Shown one piece after another: positions 27,147 through 35,914 of a stretch of 64,000 nucleotides of DNA. Position numbers and translations under genes: made by a program. The notes under the pieces were generated by a model. That model ran no database searches, was not told where the DNA came from, and saw only the letters and a list, made by a program, of their open reading frames with translations. Position 1 is the first letter of the stretch, and each line of letters opens with the position of its first letter. Origin of the DNA: RGIG5952 sp045627605 (lineage in GTDB: Bacteria > Verrucomicrobiota > Kiritimatiellia > RFP12 > JAAYLN01); contig JAZQOA010000086.1 in NCBI GenBank assembly GCA_045627605.1, positions 28,549 to 92,548 on the forward strand. Reading direction: 5' to 3'.

Positions 27147-28010
27147 TCATGCCATGTAGCTGGCCCGGAAATCGGCGATGACGCCGCGGACGTAGTCCCT
27201 CTCCCCGGGCTGGGAAATATCGAAACCGTAGATGTTTTCCGACAAGTTCTTGCAGACCTCGAGGTTCACGGGGCCGTCGAAGCCGCGCTTGTCCATCGCC
27301 CTGCGGAGCGCCTTGAAATCAAGCGTGCCCATGCCCGGCTTGAGGTGTTCGTCCCACTTTCCGTGGTTGTCCGTGATGTGGAGCTCGCAGACCTCGAAGG
27401 GAATGCTGTCGAGATAAGTCTCGAAATCAATGCCCTGGCGAAGGGAGGCGACATAGGCGTGGCCGACGTCAAGGAGCAGTCCCGCACTGCGGTCGCCGCC
27501 GAAGAGGTCGTAGGCCTCCTGGAAGCGCGGGTCGCAATTGTAGAAGGAAAGGTCGTGCGGGTCGTCCGAGCCGCATGTGTTCTCAATCCCGTAGCGGATG
27601 CCGGTTCCGGCGAAATGCGCCGCATGGCGGCGGAAAAGTTCGTAGGAGAGCTTGATTTGCGAACGCCTGTTGCCCTCTTCGTCCCGGTCGTTTATGGAAT
27701 CGGAACAGCAGTCGTAGAGCAAGCCGCCGGTCGCTTCGTTCCACCAGTCGATTTCGTCGTAGAGCGCCTTGAGGAAATCCTCGTCGAAGCCGTCCTTGGC
27801 GGGCGTCAGGTTGTTCTGGACGTTGCCATGGACGCAAAGCGTCATCCCCTTCTCCTTGAGGAAAGCCGCCGCCTCGGCCTTTTCGCCCTTGTCGAACGCC
27901 ATGATGTTCTGGAGGATCGAAACGCACGTGCAACCCTCGCCATGGAGGAAATCAAAGGTGTCGGGGAGTTTCAGGCCCCCGAGCAGCCAGCTGCAATAGC
28001 CAAGTTTCAT
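27147..28010 (-). CDS. Sugar phosphate isomerase/epimerase (xylose isomerase-like TIM barrel)
   Basis: A 287-residue AP-endonuclease-2/xylose-isomerase-like TIM barrel. Metal-binding residues are visible at strand ends: IENTCGSD (Glu), LLLDVGHAYV (Asp and His), CELHITDNHGKWDEH (His) and VNLEVCKNL (Glu). Length is normal. Members interconvert ketoses or inososes in catabolic operons. It heads the four-gene operon (with the DUF4091-like, TPR/CBM9 and EEP genes), 55 bases before the next start. It is divergent from the Wadjet operon across only 70 bases. Confidence 0.87.
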   Translation of the reverse strand: MKLGYCSWLLGGLKLPDTFDFLHGEGCTCVSILQNIMAFDKGEKAEAAAFLKEKGMTLCVHGNVQNNLTPAKDGFDEDFLKALYDEIDWWNEATGGLLYDCCSDSINDRDEEGNRRSQIKLSYELFRRHAAHFAGTGIRYGIENTCGSDDPHDLSFYNCDPRFQEAYDLFGGDRSAGLLLDVGHAYVASLRQGIDFETYLDSIPFEVCELHITDNHGKWDEHLKPGMGTLDFKALRRAMDKRGFDGPVNLEVCKNLSENIYGFDISQPGERDYVRGVIADFRASYMA

Positions 28011-28044
28011 TACGGATGCTGCCTTTCAAATTTGGAAAAGTATT

Positions 28045-28074
28045 TTAGCAAAAATCTAAGGACTATGTTATAAA
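28045..28074 (+). promoter_or_regulatory. Predicted promoter of the Wadjet operon (leaderless type)
   Basis: The 70-base gap between the divergent genes is strikingly AT-rich. For the plus strand I see -35-like TTAGCA (28045-28050), an 18-base spacer, and -10 TATAAA (28069-28074). Six bases then lead to the ATG at 28081, so the predicted +1 is the A of the start codon. There is no Shine-Dalgarno at a usable distance. A minus-strand TAAAAT in the same gap could serve the isomerase gene, so the two promoters would overlap. Confidence 0.45.
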
Positions 28075-28080
28075 TGTTAC

Positions 28081-28740
28081 ATGAAAATCGAGGAATTAAT
28101 CGACAAGAATGATGCAACGGCGCAGTTGGTGAAGGCCGCGTTGAACATCCTTATGGAGTCGCCCTACTTTTACAAGACAGACGACGAACGCGCCTTCCTG
28201 GCCGTTTTGCATTACAGGCAGGCCTTTGCGGCTTTCTTTGAGAAATTCTTCGGCTGGACGCTCGTCGTCGACGCCAAGTGCGCCCGCCTCTACAAGCCCA
28301 AGTGGTACAATGAGGAAATTACCGAGTCGAACCGCGACATGTTTGGCTTCACGAAACGAGACGAATGCATTGCCTTCCTCCTTTTGCTGGAGTTCTTCGA
28401 GCGCGAATCGCGTGAACAAGGGGTGGCCGTTGACGACCGCGAGAACCTTCGCTTTCGCTTCGGCGATTGGCTTGAGATGTCGGCTCGTCGTTTCCGCGAA
28501 CTATTGCCGGACAAACGCGAGGCCTATGCCGACGAACGCGTCCGCCAGATCCTCCGTTCCATCATGCCGCAACTCGAGCGCTATCGTTTTTTGCGCAAGG
28601 TGCGCCCAACAGGCGAGGAGGATGTCGGCGAAACCGAGACAATCTACGAGGCGCTTCCGGCATTGTGGCACTATCAGGCCGCGCAGCTTGCGGAGCCACT
28701 ATTATTTTCAGTTGACGAGAATACGAGTGAAAAGAAGTGA
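28081..28740 (+). CDS. jetB: Wadjet JetB-like (MukE/KITE-type) subunit
   Basis: A 219-residue protein that I assign to JetB from its position, size and pattern: a double winged-helix, KITE-like protein with LVKAALNILMESPYFYKTDD, an aromatic core segment (FFEKFFGWTLVVDAKCARLYK), a second winged-helix (KRDECIAFLLLLEFFERESRE) and a C-terminal YRFLRKVRP...TIYEALPALWHY. This resembles the DUF4194/DUF2398 group. In Wadjet, JetB binds the kleisin JetA and regulates the SMC motor. It is the first gene of the operon, has no ribosome-binding site, and is followed after four bases by the NYN-LOTUS gene. The family pattern is established knowledge; exact family membership is my inference. Confidence 0.8.
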   Translation: MKIEELIDKNDATAQLVKAALNILMESPYFYKTDDERAFLAVLHYRQAFAAFFEKFFGWTLVVDAKCARLYKPKWYNEEITESNRDMFGFTKRDECIAFLLLLEFFERESREQGVAVDDRENLRFRFGDWLEMSARRFRELLPDKREAYADERVRQILRSIMPQLERYRFLRKVRPTGEEDVGETETIYEALPALWHYQAAQLAEPLLFSVDENTSEKK

Positions 28741-28744
28741 GAAC

Positions 28745-29656
28745 ATGAGCGACATGACGGAAATGAGTTTAGCGGTGCTGATTGACGCCGACAATGTTGT
28801 GCGTTCCGACATGAATGTTGTGATCGGTGAAATCGCCAAGTATGGCACGCCGGTCATCAAGAGGGCCTATGGCGATTGGTCGTCTTCGGCATTGTCAGGG
28901 TGGAAGGAGGTTTTGCTTGACATCGGTGCCGTGCCAATCCAGCAATATGCCTACACCACGGGCAAAAACGCAACTGACGTGGCCATGGTCATCGACGCGA
29001 TGGATTTTCTTCACAATGGTGATGTCGATGGTTTTGTACTTGTTTCAAGCGACAGTGACTTCACACCATTGGCGTTGAGGTTGCGGGAATCAGGCAAAAA
29101 GGTATTTGGCATAGGCGAGAAGAAAACTCCCCGACCGTTTATCAAAGCCTGCGACAAGTTTATCTATGTCGAAATACTAAGGCCCGCGTATGTTTTGGCC
29201 CCAACCACTGTTATTGAATCCGACTCTTCAACTTCGACTAGGCAACCGGGACCTCTTTTACCGATGTCTGTAAAATCGCATTGCCCGACACAACCCGTGG
29301 ACAAGCATGAGACAACTTCCTGCATGGCCGCTCCATTGCCTGCGAATAACACTGCCTCGCCGAAAAACAATGAAAATCAAAAAGTGTCGCAGGCTACGGC
29401 AGCGTCAAGCGTCAAGAAGGCGGTCACTGCAAAAACGGTCGCCTTTATTGCGCAATGTATATCTGAAATTGCCAACGACGATGGACGATGCACATTGGCT
29501 AATTTGGGCAGTCTGATTTCGAAGAACCGTCCTGATTTCGACAGTAGAAATTACGGTTATTCCCAGTTGTCAAAGTTGCTTAAGTCTATTGACCGATTCC
29601 AAGTCACGGGCTCTGGCGCAACGATCAGCGTAAAGGACAAAAGTCAAAATTCATGA
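28745..29656 (+). CDS. NYN-domain (LabA-like) putative RNase with C-terminal OST-HTH/LOTUS domain
   Basis: A 303-residue protein. Residues 8-150 form a NYN/PIN-like nuclease fold of the LabA/DUF88 group: LAVLIDADNV (D14, D16), NATDVAMVIDAMD (D78, D84) and VLVSSDSDFTPLA (D103, D105), so the acidic metal site looks complete. A flexible Ser/Thr/Pro-rich linker (about 170-225) leads to a C-terminal OST-HTH/LOTUS winged-helix domain (VAFIAQCISEIANDDG, ANLGSLISKNRPDFDSRNYGYSQLSKLLKS). OST-HTH domains bind RNA, including G-rich forms. The start at 28745 lies four bases after jetB, and the end overlaps the jetC start by four bases (ATGA), so the gene is translationally built into the Wadjet operon. 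It is not one of the four canonical Jet proteins. Confidence 0.9.
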   Translation: MSDMTEMSLAVLIDADNVVRSDMNVVIGEIAKYGTPVIKRAYGDWSSSALSGWKEVLLDIGAVPIQQYAYTTGKNATDVAMVIDAMDFLHNGDVDGFVLVSSDSDFTPLALRLRESGKKVFGIGEKKTPRPFIKACDKFIYVEILRPAYVLAPTTVIESDSSTSTRQPGPLLPMSVKSHCPTQPVDKHETTSCMAAPLPANNTASPKNNENQKVSQATAASSVKKAVTAKTVAFIAQCISEIANDDGRCTLANLGSLISKNRPDFDSRNYGYSQLSKLLKSIDRFQVTGSGATISVKDKSQNS

Positions 29657-32600
29657 AGACGCAGGAACGCTATCATATCTCGGCTGTACGCCTTGTTGAG
29701 TTTCACAATCTCGGTACGACAACGGTTTCGCTTCCGGATGGCGGCCATCTTTTTCTCCTTGGCGACAACGGTTCTGGAAAAACCACATTGCTTGACGCGA
29801 TTCACTTGGTTCTTACGGCCGGGAGGGAAATGGAATTCAATGCCGCGGCGCGCGTGGCCGGGGCCAAGGATTCGGGGGGGCGCACTTACCAGGGTGTTGT
29901 GCTGCGGTACAATGCCGTGACGGGACGCACGCATCGTGAAAGCGGCATCACATACGCTGCGTTGGAACTGCAGGCCGACAACGGACGCGTCATTTCGCTT
30001 GCCGTCGGACTTGCGGCAGACGGGATGGATGTCCAAATCGAGCGTCGGGGGGCAATCGCCTCCGTGCCGGTTGCGGAACTCCCGCTGACCATCGAGGAGG
30101 ACGGCCGGCAACGCGTCGCGACACTGCGGGAGTTCAAGACAGGCGTCGATGCGTTGCCGGGTGGCCACGCATACACGAATATCAACGAATACGCCGATGC
30201 CGTAGGGGTGCGCCTTTTCGGCGGAGTCGACAAGTATGCGGACGTATGCAAGCTCCTTCGCACGGGCAAGGCCTACCGCGAGATCGCGGCGCGCGCGGCC
30301 AACTACGACGAGCTCTTTCGCCAACTTCTCGAAGATCCGTCCCGCGAGACTTTCGAACCCTTGCTGACGGGTCTTCGCGAATTGGATCGCAGCAAAGCCA
30401 CATTTGACCAGATTGACGAGCGTTCGAAATACTTGGAGGACTTGAGGCGTGAGAGCAGGCGTTTGGCCGACATCCGCCTGAAGACCGAACTTCTGGCCTG
30501 GATATCAGCCGAGCATGCGCGTAAGATGGCCTTGGCCGAGATAGAACGCCTGACGGCGTCGATTGACGCCGCCGCGGCGGAACGAATGCAACTGGAACGG
30601 GAGGCGCAGTCCGCCAAGGAGGCCATAGCCCTCGCCAAGGAGCGACTCATCGAATTGCGTTCAAAGGACGCGACGGGGCTTGTCAACCAAGAGAAACAGG
30701 CGGCGGCGCGTCTTGCCGAGGCGGAGCGAAAAGCGGGCGACGCAAAACATGACGCCGCCGAACAGCGGAAGCGCGCGACGGCGGATGCCGATGCGGCGGC
30801 CTTTGCCAGGAAGGAACGGGCACTCGTGGCGAAGCGCCATGGGGATTGCCTTCAGAAAGCCGCCAAGACCGCTGCGCTCGGCGCCGGTGCCGTCACGGAC
30901 TTTTTGTTTGCCGTGGCGAATGGCGACGACAGCGGATCTGATGAAATGCCATTTGCCGCATTTCGTAAAACCATAGGCGAGGCCATTGAGACGAGAACGC
31001 GCGAGAAAGGTGATGCCTTTTATGCCGTGAATGCAGCTGAAGATGAGGCGGAGGCTGCGCGCCAGGCACTCGACCTCCTCAAAAGCCGCGAGGAGAGTTT
31101 GCCGAATGTGCCGGGCTTTGAGCAGGCCCGGACGGAAATACGGTCGTCACTTCTGGACGCGCGTCCAATCTACGAAGCCCTTGAACCGGCGCCTGGGTGC
31201 GATGCGAGGCATCTTGCCATGCTCGAACGGATATTAGGTGACGATTTCCTTTCCACGTGGATCGCCGCTGAAAGCGCGTTTGACGCCGTGCGCCGTGTCG
31301 CCTGGCAGGCAAACGACGCCCAGTCGGTGGCGTGCCGCGGCGATGCCGACGGGGTGGATGTGACATCTCTGACGCCTTGGCTCGGCTCGTATATTTCATT
31401 TGAAGAATCCGATGTTGAGGCCGTTCGCCTTGTTGCCTCGCATCTCGCCGCCAAGCTCGCCCCCGCCGATGGCGCGTTTCTCTCATTCAAGACCTGGGAG
31501 TTCCGAGCCAGGCATGGTGTGCTGGCGGACGCCAAGCCGCGTCTCATCGGGCATAAGGCGCGCGCGGCGGAACAGGCGCGTCTTGTGCGGGCGGCCGAAG
31601 AGCGACTTTCCGCCATCGAGAAGGAACTGAAGAAACTTCGCCGGAAGGCCGACGCATGCGCGGAGTCCCTTGCCGCGGTAAAGGGGCTTAACGCCGTGCT
31701 GGAGGAGGCCCGGGCTGATTTCTGCGCCGCAGCTGAAAAAGCGAGTCGTGCGCGGGAACGGGCAAGGAGTTCGAATGAGCTGGCGGAGCGTGTCGAGTCC
31801 GAGGCCCAGGCGAGGAAGGACGAGGCGGCCGAGGCGCACGCCGAACTTGACGACATCCAGCTCAAAATGCGCGCAGCTGGAATCGACGGAGCTTTGGAAA
31901 AGAAGATAGCCGATGTCGATAGGAAGGTGCGTCAGGGCGAGGATAAGGTCGCTGGCATCAATCAGCGTCTTGGCGAAACCAATGCGCGGGTGAAATCTTC
32001 GGAGAAGGCTCGCGCGGAACAACAAATGATTGTCGAGCGGGAGCTGTTACGCGCAAGCGAATGCGCCCGGCATTTTGAGGATGCGATGCCCGAGGACGGT
32101 GATGTCGCCAAGTTCGCGCACACGAAGTGCCCCGCAGCCTTTGAGCCGGGCGCTGATTTCAATGGCTTGCGCGAGGGCTTTGTTTCCGCCGGGAAGGTTT
32201 CCGAGACCGTCATTGAGCAGAAAATCCGCGATGCGAAAGGCGAATTCTATTCATTTTCCTTCGATCGCGTCGCGAATCGCCTGGCAGATCGACGGGGGAG
32301 CTCGCTTGACGACGTGATCACAGACGAAACGCGCCGGCTCGACGAACTTCGCGGTGTGATAAATCAGAAGACCCGCGAGGTTTTCGAACGGATTTTCAAG
32401 GGCGAGGTGATGCGGCGGCTCAACATCAACCTTCTTGCCGTGGAGAATCTGGTGCGGCGCATACAGAAGAAACTGGCTGGTCGTCGCTTTGGCTCGAACC
32501 GATATGCCTTCGAAATTTCACCCGTACCCGAATACGAGGCTTTCGTGGAGCTTGTCAGACATGGCAATCTCTTCGATTTGGATGACAGCGACGAAAAACT

Positions 32601-33135
32601 ACGCGAATGCCTGGAGTCGCACCGGGATGAAATTATGAATGCGGATCTTGATTGCGTACCGGATATCTTCGACTACCGCAAGTGGTTCCGCTTTCAGTTG
32701 AAGGTGGTCGTTGAAAACGACGAGGGACGCGTCATAGATCGCAAAGTGAAGAGCATGGGCTCCGGTGGCGAGCAGGCTGTGCCGAACTACCTGCTGATCC
32801 TCACGGTGGCGGAATTCCTCTACCATGGTGGCGAAGCAAATGGTTTGCCAAAGCTTTCCCCGCTTTTGTTCGACGAGGCATTCTACGGAATCGACGCCGC
32901 GCGCCGCGATCAGTTGCTGGCGTTTGCCGAAGACCTAGGTCTCCAGCTATTCGTGTCATCACCGGACCAGGACGGCGTAAAACGCGAGATTCGCCATTCG
33001 GTTTCGCTCATCGTTGTCAAGGACGAACACCTCGATGTCCACCTAAGTCCTGTCCTTTGGAACAATGCGCCAGTTCAGACGGACATGCTTGGCGAGACAA
33101 CGGCAGTGGGCATGACCGTGTTGGAGGAGATTTAA
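29653..33135 (+). CDS. jetC: Wadjet JetC: SMC/MukB-like ATPase
   Basis: A 1160-residue SMC-like ATPase. The N-terminal Walker A is LLGDNGSGKTTLLDAIHLVL (residues about 36-55). Two long coiled-coil arms follow (about 220-500 and 640-800), full of Ala, Glu, Lys and Arg heptads, around a hinge-like globular region (about 500-630). The C-terminal head carries the signature motif KSMGSGGEQ (about 1033-1041) and Walker B PLLFDEAFYGID (about 1069-1080). In Wadjet this motor extrudes DNA loops to recognise small circular DNA. It overlaps the NYN gene by four bases and the jetD start by one base (TAATG). Length fits the JetC/COG4913 group. Confidence 0.93.
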   Translation: MKTQERYHISAVRLVEFHNLGTTTVSLPDGGHLFLLGDNGSGKTTLLDAIHLVLTAGREMEFNAAARVAGAKDSGGRTYQGVVLRYNAVTGRTHRESGITYAALELQADNGRVISLAVGLAADGMDVQIERRGAIASVPVAELPLTIEEDGRQRVATLREFKTGVDALPGGHAYTNINEYADAVGVRLFGGVDKYADVCKLLRTGKAYREIAARAANYDELFRQLLEDPSRETFEPLLTGLRELDRSKATFDQIDERSKYLEDLRRESRRLADIRLKTELLAWISAEHARKMALAEIERLTASIDAAAAERMQLEREAQSAKEAIALAKERLIELRSKDATGLVNQEKQAAARLAEAERKAGDAKHDAAEQRKRATADADAAAFARKERALVAKRHGDCLQKAAKTAALGAGAVTDFLFAVANGDDSGSDEMPFAAFRKTIGEAIETRTREKGDAFYAVNAAEDEAEAARQALDLLKSREESLPNVPGFEQARTEIRSSLLDARPIYEALEPAPGCDARHLAMLERILGDDFLSTWIAAESAFDAVRRVAWQANDAQSVACRGDADGVDVTSLTPWLGSYISFEESDVEAVRLVASHLAAKLAPADGAFLSFKTWEFRARHGVLADAKPRLIGHKARAAEQARLVRAAEERLSAIEKELKKLRRKADACAESLAAVKGLNAVLEEARADFCAAAEKASRARERARSSNELAERVESEAQARKDEAAEAHAELDDIQLKMRAAGIDGALEKKIADVDRKVRQGEDKVAGINQRLGETNARVKSSEKARAEQQMIVERELLRASECARHFEDAMPEDGDVAKFAHTKCPAAFEPGADFNGLREGFVSAGKVSETVIEQKIRDAKGEFYSFSFDRVANRLADRRGSSLDDVITDETRRLDELRGVINQKTREVFERIFKGEVMRRLNINLLAVENLVRRIQKKLAGRRFGSNRYAFEISPVPEYEAFVELVRHGNLFDLDDSDEKLRECLESHRDEIMNADLDCVPDIFDYRKWFRFQLKVVVENDEGRVIDRKVKSMGSGGEQAVPNYLLILTVAEFLYHGGEANGLPKLSPLLFDEAFYGIDAARRDQLLAFAEDLGLQLFVSSPDQDGVKREIRHSVSLIVVKDEHLDVHLSPVLWNNAPVQTDMLGETTAVGMTVLEEI

Positions 33136-34343
33136 TGCCGGACGATGACCGTTTATTTATCCCCGCGGGGAAAATCACCGCTGCATTAAACCGCGCCCCG
33201 GCGTTGCGCCCTTTTCTGGCACGTCTTGCCCGTCGTGCCTTGAAGGGCCAGCCCATGCCGAATTCCTTTACGGCTGGGAAAATCGACTACGTGGCGCAAC
33301 AGGAGCTGAACATCCTGCTCCGCACCGTCACGGTGCGCTCTGCGGAAGGGAACGTTCACGGCAAGATGCCGGTGCGGCTTGCAGAGCCTGAAGTCTGGCT
33401 ACCCGTCGCGAAAGCACTTGGGATAGAGGCGAATGAATCGGCTGAAACGCCCCGCGCCATGTTTGCCCGGCTGGAATGGTCGCATCCAGGGAAAATGGGC
33501 GTTCTTCGCGCGCTTGAACATGAGCAAGAGGTGTCAAAATACCTGAAATCAGGTGAACGATGCCGCGAATGGACCAAGCTCTTCAATCTGGCCGTTGAGG
33601 TTGAATCATTGCCGACATCGCAAGTGCTGACGCTTTCCCAGCTTGGTTCGTCGGCATTCAACGACAGCAAGGTTCTGCGGTCAGGGGCGTTGCGGCGGCA
33701 GCTTTGCTTGATTCTCGCGGCTTTTTCAGGCATGTTGCCAGAAGACGAACGTGGGGTGTTTGGCTCATTTGGAATAGTTGAGAATCCCTACACCAGCTCC
33801 GTGACTGTTTTTGCCCCGTTCGCGTTCTGTGATCGCGATGGCGTTGTTTTCGATTTTCCCGCCCGGATGTTTGCGGCTGGGCTTGCCTGCCAGCTGCCCC
33901 TTGAGACCGTCGGGCATATGACCCGCGTTGAATGGCGCGGAGCGGAAAAGAAGGTCGTGACAAGCGAAAACGCAGCGCCACTTGTGGCCTTTGTCGAGAA
34001 GCGAATCCCCTGTGTCTACACCGAGGGGTATCCAAATACTGCGGTACTACGTCTGCTGGAACTTATCTCTTCTTGCGGGGTGACGGCGAGCCACTGGGGC
34101 GACGCCGACTTGGACGGGTTGCTGATCGCACATGCGGTCTCAACGAAAATTTCCGTTACCCAGACCATGGCGCTCCAAATCATAAACATGCCCGGAGCGC
34201 TCAAGGGCATTCCGCTAACTTCGGAGCAAAGGAACAGAATCGAGCGTTTCATTGACACGCGGCCTATGTCGGAATATACCGGTCCTCTTCGGCAGCTTCT
34301 AGCAAGGGACTGCTGGTACGAACAGGAGGCATTCCCGTTATGA
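33135..34343 (+). CDS. jetD: Wadjet JetD: Toprim-fold nuclease subunit
   Basis: A 402-residue protein. The start at 33135 overlaps the jetC stop by one base. The N-terminal 250 residues form the arm and winged-helix region seen in JetD. The C-terminal part is a Toprim domain: a conserved Glu in VVTSENAAPLVAF (about residue 278), YTEGYPNTAVLRLLELISSCG, then the acidic pair in HWGDADLDGLLIA (about D323 and D325). This spacing resembles the DUF2399/DUF2220 Toprim of Wadjet and topoisomerase VI-like proteins. In Wadjet, JetD cuts the trapped plasmid. All metal-binding acids appear intact, so the nuclease is expected to be active. Its stop overlaps the jetA start (ATGA). Confidence 0.88.
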   Translation: MPDDDRLFIPAGKITAALNRAPALRPFLARLARRALKGQPMPNSFTAGKIDYVAQQELNILLRTVTVRSAEGNVHGKMPVRLAEPEVWLPVAKALGIEANESAETPRAMFARLEWSHPGKMGVLRALEHEQEVSKYLKSGERCREWTKLFNLAVEVESLPTSQVLTLSQLGSSAFNDSKVLRSGALRRQLCLILAAFSGMLPEDERGVFGSFGIVENPYTSSVTVFAPFAFCDRDGVVFDFPARMFAAGLACQLPLETVGHMTRVEWRGAEKKVVTSENAAPLVAFVEKRIPCVYTEGYPNTAVLRLLELISSCGVTASHWGDADLDGLLIAHAVSTKISVTQTMALQIINMPGALKGIPLTSEQRNRIERFIDTRPMSEYTGPLRQLLARDCWYEQEAFPL

Positions 34344-35914
34344 AGCGCAAGCAAGAAGATTTGGCGGGCGACCTCTTTGCAGTCGGATTGCAAGGAGACG
34401 ACAGGCCGACATCGCCCCCGGCAAAGCTCATTGACGCACCGTTGGTCAATGAGACCGCGACTTGGCTTGCCGCTCGCGCCACAACGCTTGGCAGTCTTTT
34501 CGCAAGTGATCGCGCCGCCGAGTATGTGGCGATTTTACGGGCCTTTGCGCAATTCCGGGCAGGTCATGAGCCGGAGCCTTTGCACGAAGACCTTTTCAAT
34601 CTTGTCTGCGGAGACGAGGCGACAAGCGAGGACGAGGCGCTTTTCAAATCTGACATCAGGCAGTTGAAGGACTGGCAGCTTGTCACGGACCGGATCGAAA
34701 AAGAACGGTTGCGCGGGTATCGGGACACGCGCCGCACCAAGTTCCGCTATCACCTTCATGACGATGCCGTGGCATTTGTCGCCTGGCTTGAGGAACGCAG
34801 AATCCAGGATCTTCATCCAGACGACGGGAACATCACCAAGTATCTTCTTGACCGGCAGTGTTCCCTGCTAAATGAACTCTGTCGGTTGACGCGCAAGGTC
34901 GTGCCGTCAAAGGTCGATCATGAAATCGCCGGAGACGTCCTCTACAGGATTGACCAAGTCGGCCGCTTTGTCGAGGCCACGGCGCATGACCTTCAGGTGC
35001 TGAACCTTCGCCTGCTGAGTTTCGGCGCAGATGCCTTCAAGGTGGATGAAGCCAGGGAAATAGTCGATGAACTCGGCGTTTTCCTGGAGCGGTTCGGTCG
35101 GCATTTTAACGATTCCCGCTCAGAGATAACAGTTCTGATCGCCACCCTTCGGCGAGAGGTTCAGATGTCGCGTTTCAAGGCCTGCGCGGAGCGAATGCGA
35201 GAAGACGCCGCGAAGTATCGCCATATCGCTTCCAGAAATATTCCAGATGCCGAAGCCATATTGTCCGACGCTTCGAGTTTCTATGGCGACAATGGCCGCC
35301 TGATTGAGTTGATGGGGAGGGTTGTCGATTCTGCGCGCAAGGTCTGGGGACGGCTCAACGCCAAGTTGCGCGAACTTGAACGCCGCAATCACCGTCTTGA
35401 TGATGTAAAGGCCAGGCTTGACGATTTCGCCAGGCTAAGCGAGGACGAGGTTCCGTACGGCTGGATGCGTCGTCTTCTGGAGACGGCCTCGCTGCGAGGT
35501 GACGCGCAAATCCGGCCTGATGGCGAAAAATCACGCCCGCCTATGCCGAAGCGCTCGTCGAATGTCAGAGCCAAGCGTGATGTCACCTGGATCACACCTC
35601 GCAAAGTCGGTGAAAAAGCGGACGTCCGTTCAATAGCGGAGGCACGAGCTCAGCTGATGCGTGACTGGATGAACGAGCGCGGCATCATGCCAGACAAGAA
35701 GGACGAGTGCCGATTGTCATCTGGTTCTTACGTAAAGTATGAAGATTTCAAGATGATCATGAAGCTTGTGCAGGCGGTTCGCCTTGGCAACGGGGAAAAG
35801 GCGAAGCGCTTGCTTGGAGTGACTGGCGAACAACTTCCAGAGCGAGTCGCCATTGCCAAGGATGGCTTTTCACTGACACTGGACGACATCCGCCTGTTGC
35901 CATTTGAGGCTTGA
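34340..35914 (+). CDS. jetA: Wadjet JetA: kleisin (MukF-like) subunit
   Basis: A 524-residue protein with the layout of a JetA kleisin: an N-terminal winged-helix region (residues about 40-170, with YVAILRAFAQFRAGH and SDIRQLKDWQLVTDRIEKER, then RRTKFRYHLHDDAVAFVAWLEE), a helical middle (about 190-400), and a C-terminal winged helix (KDECRLSSGSYVKYEDFKMIMKLVQAVRLGN). It resembles the DUF3375/DUF2397 type. The kleisin bridges the JetC heads and holds JetB. It is the last gene here, whereas jetA is usually first in Wadjet operons. It overlaps jetD by four bases. No transcription terminator with a T-run follows, only inverted repeats. Confidence 0.8.
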   Translation: MKRKQEDLAGDLFAVGLQGDDRPTSPPAKLIDAPLVNETATWLAARATTLGSLFASDRAAEYVAILRAFAQFRAGHEPEPLHEDLFNLVCGDEATSEDEALFKSDIRQLKDWQLVTDRIEKERLRGYRDTRRTKFRYHLHDDAVAFVAWLEERRIQDLHPDDGNITKYLLDRQCSLLNELCRLTRKVVPSKVDHEIAGDVLYRIDQVGRFVEATAHDLQVLNLRLLSFGADAFKVDEAREIVDELGVFLERFGRHFNDSRSEITVLIATLRREVQMSRFKACAERMREDAAKYRHIASRNIPDAEAILSDASSFYGDNGRLIELMGRVVDSARKVWGRLNAKLRELERRNHRLDDVKARLDDFARLSEDEVPYGWMRRLLETASLRGDAQIRPDGEKSRPPMPKRSSNVRAKRDVTWITPRKVGEKADVRSIAEARAQLMRDWMNERGIMPDKKDECRLSSGSYVKYEDFKMIMKLVQAVRLGNGEKAKRLLGVTGEQLPERVAIAKDGFSLTLDDIRLLPFEA

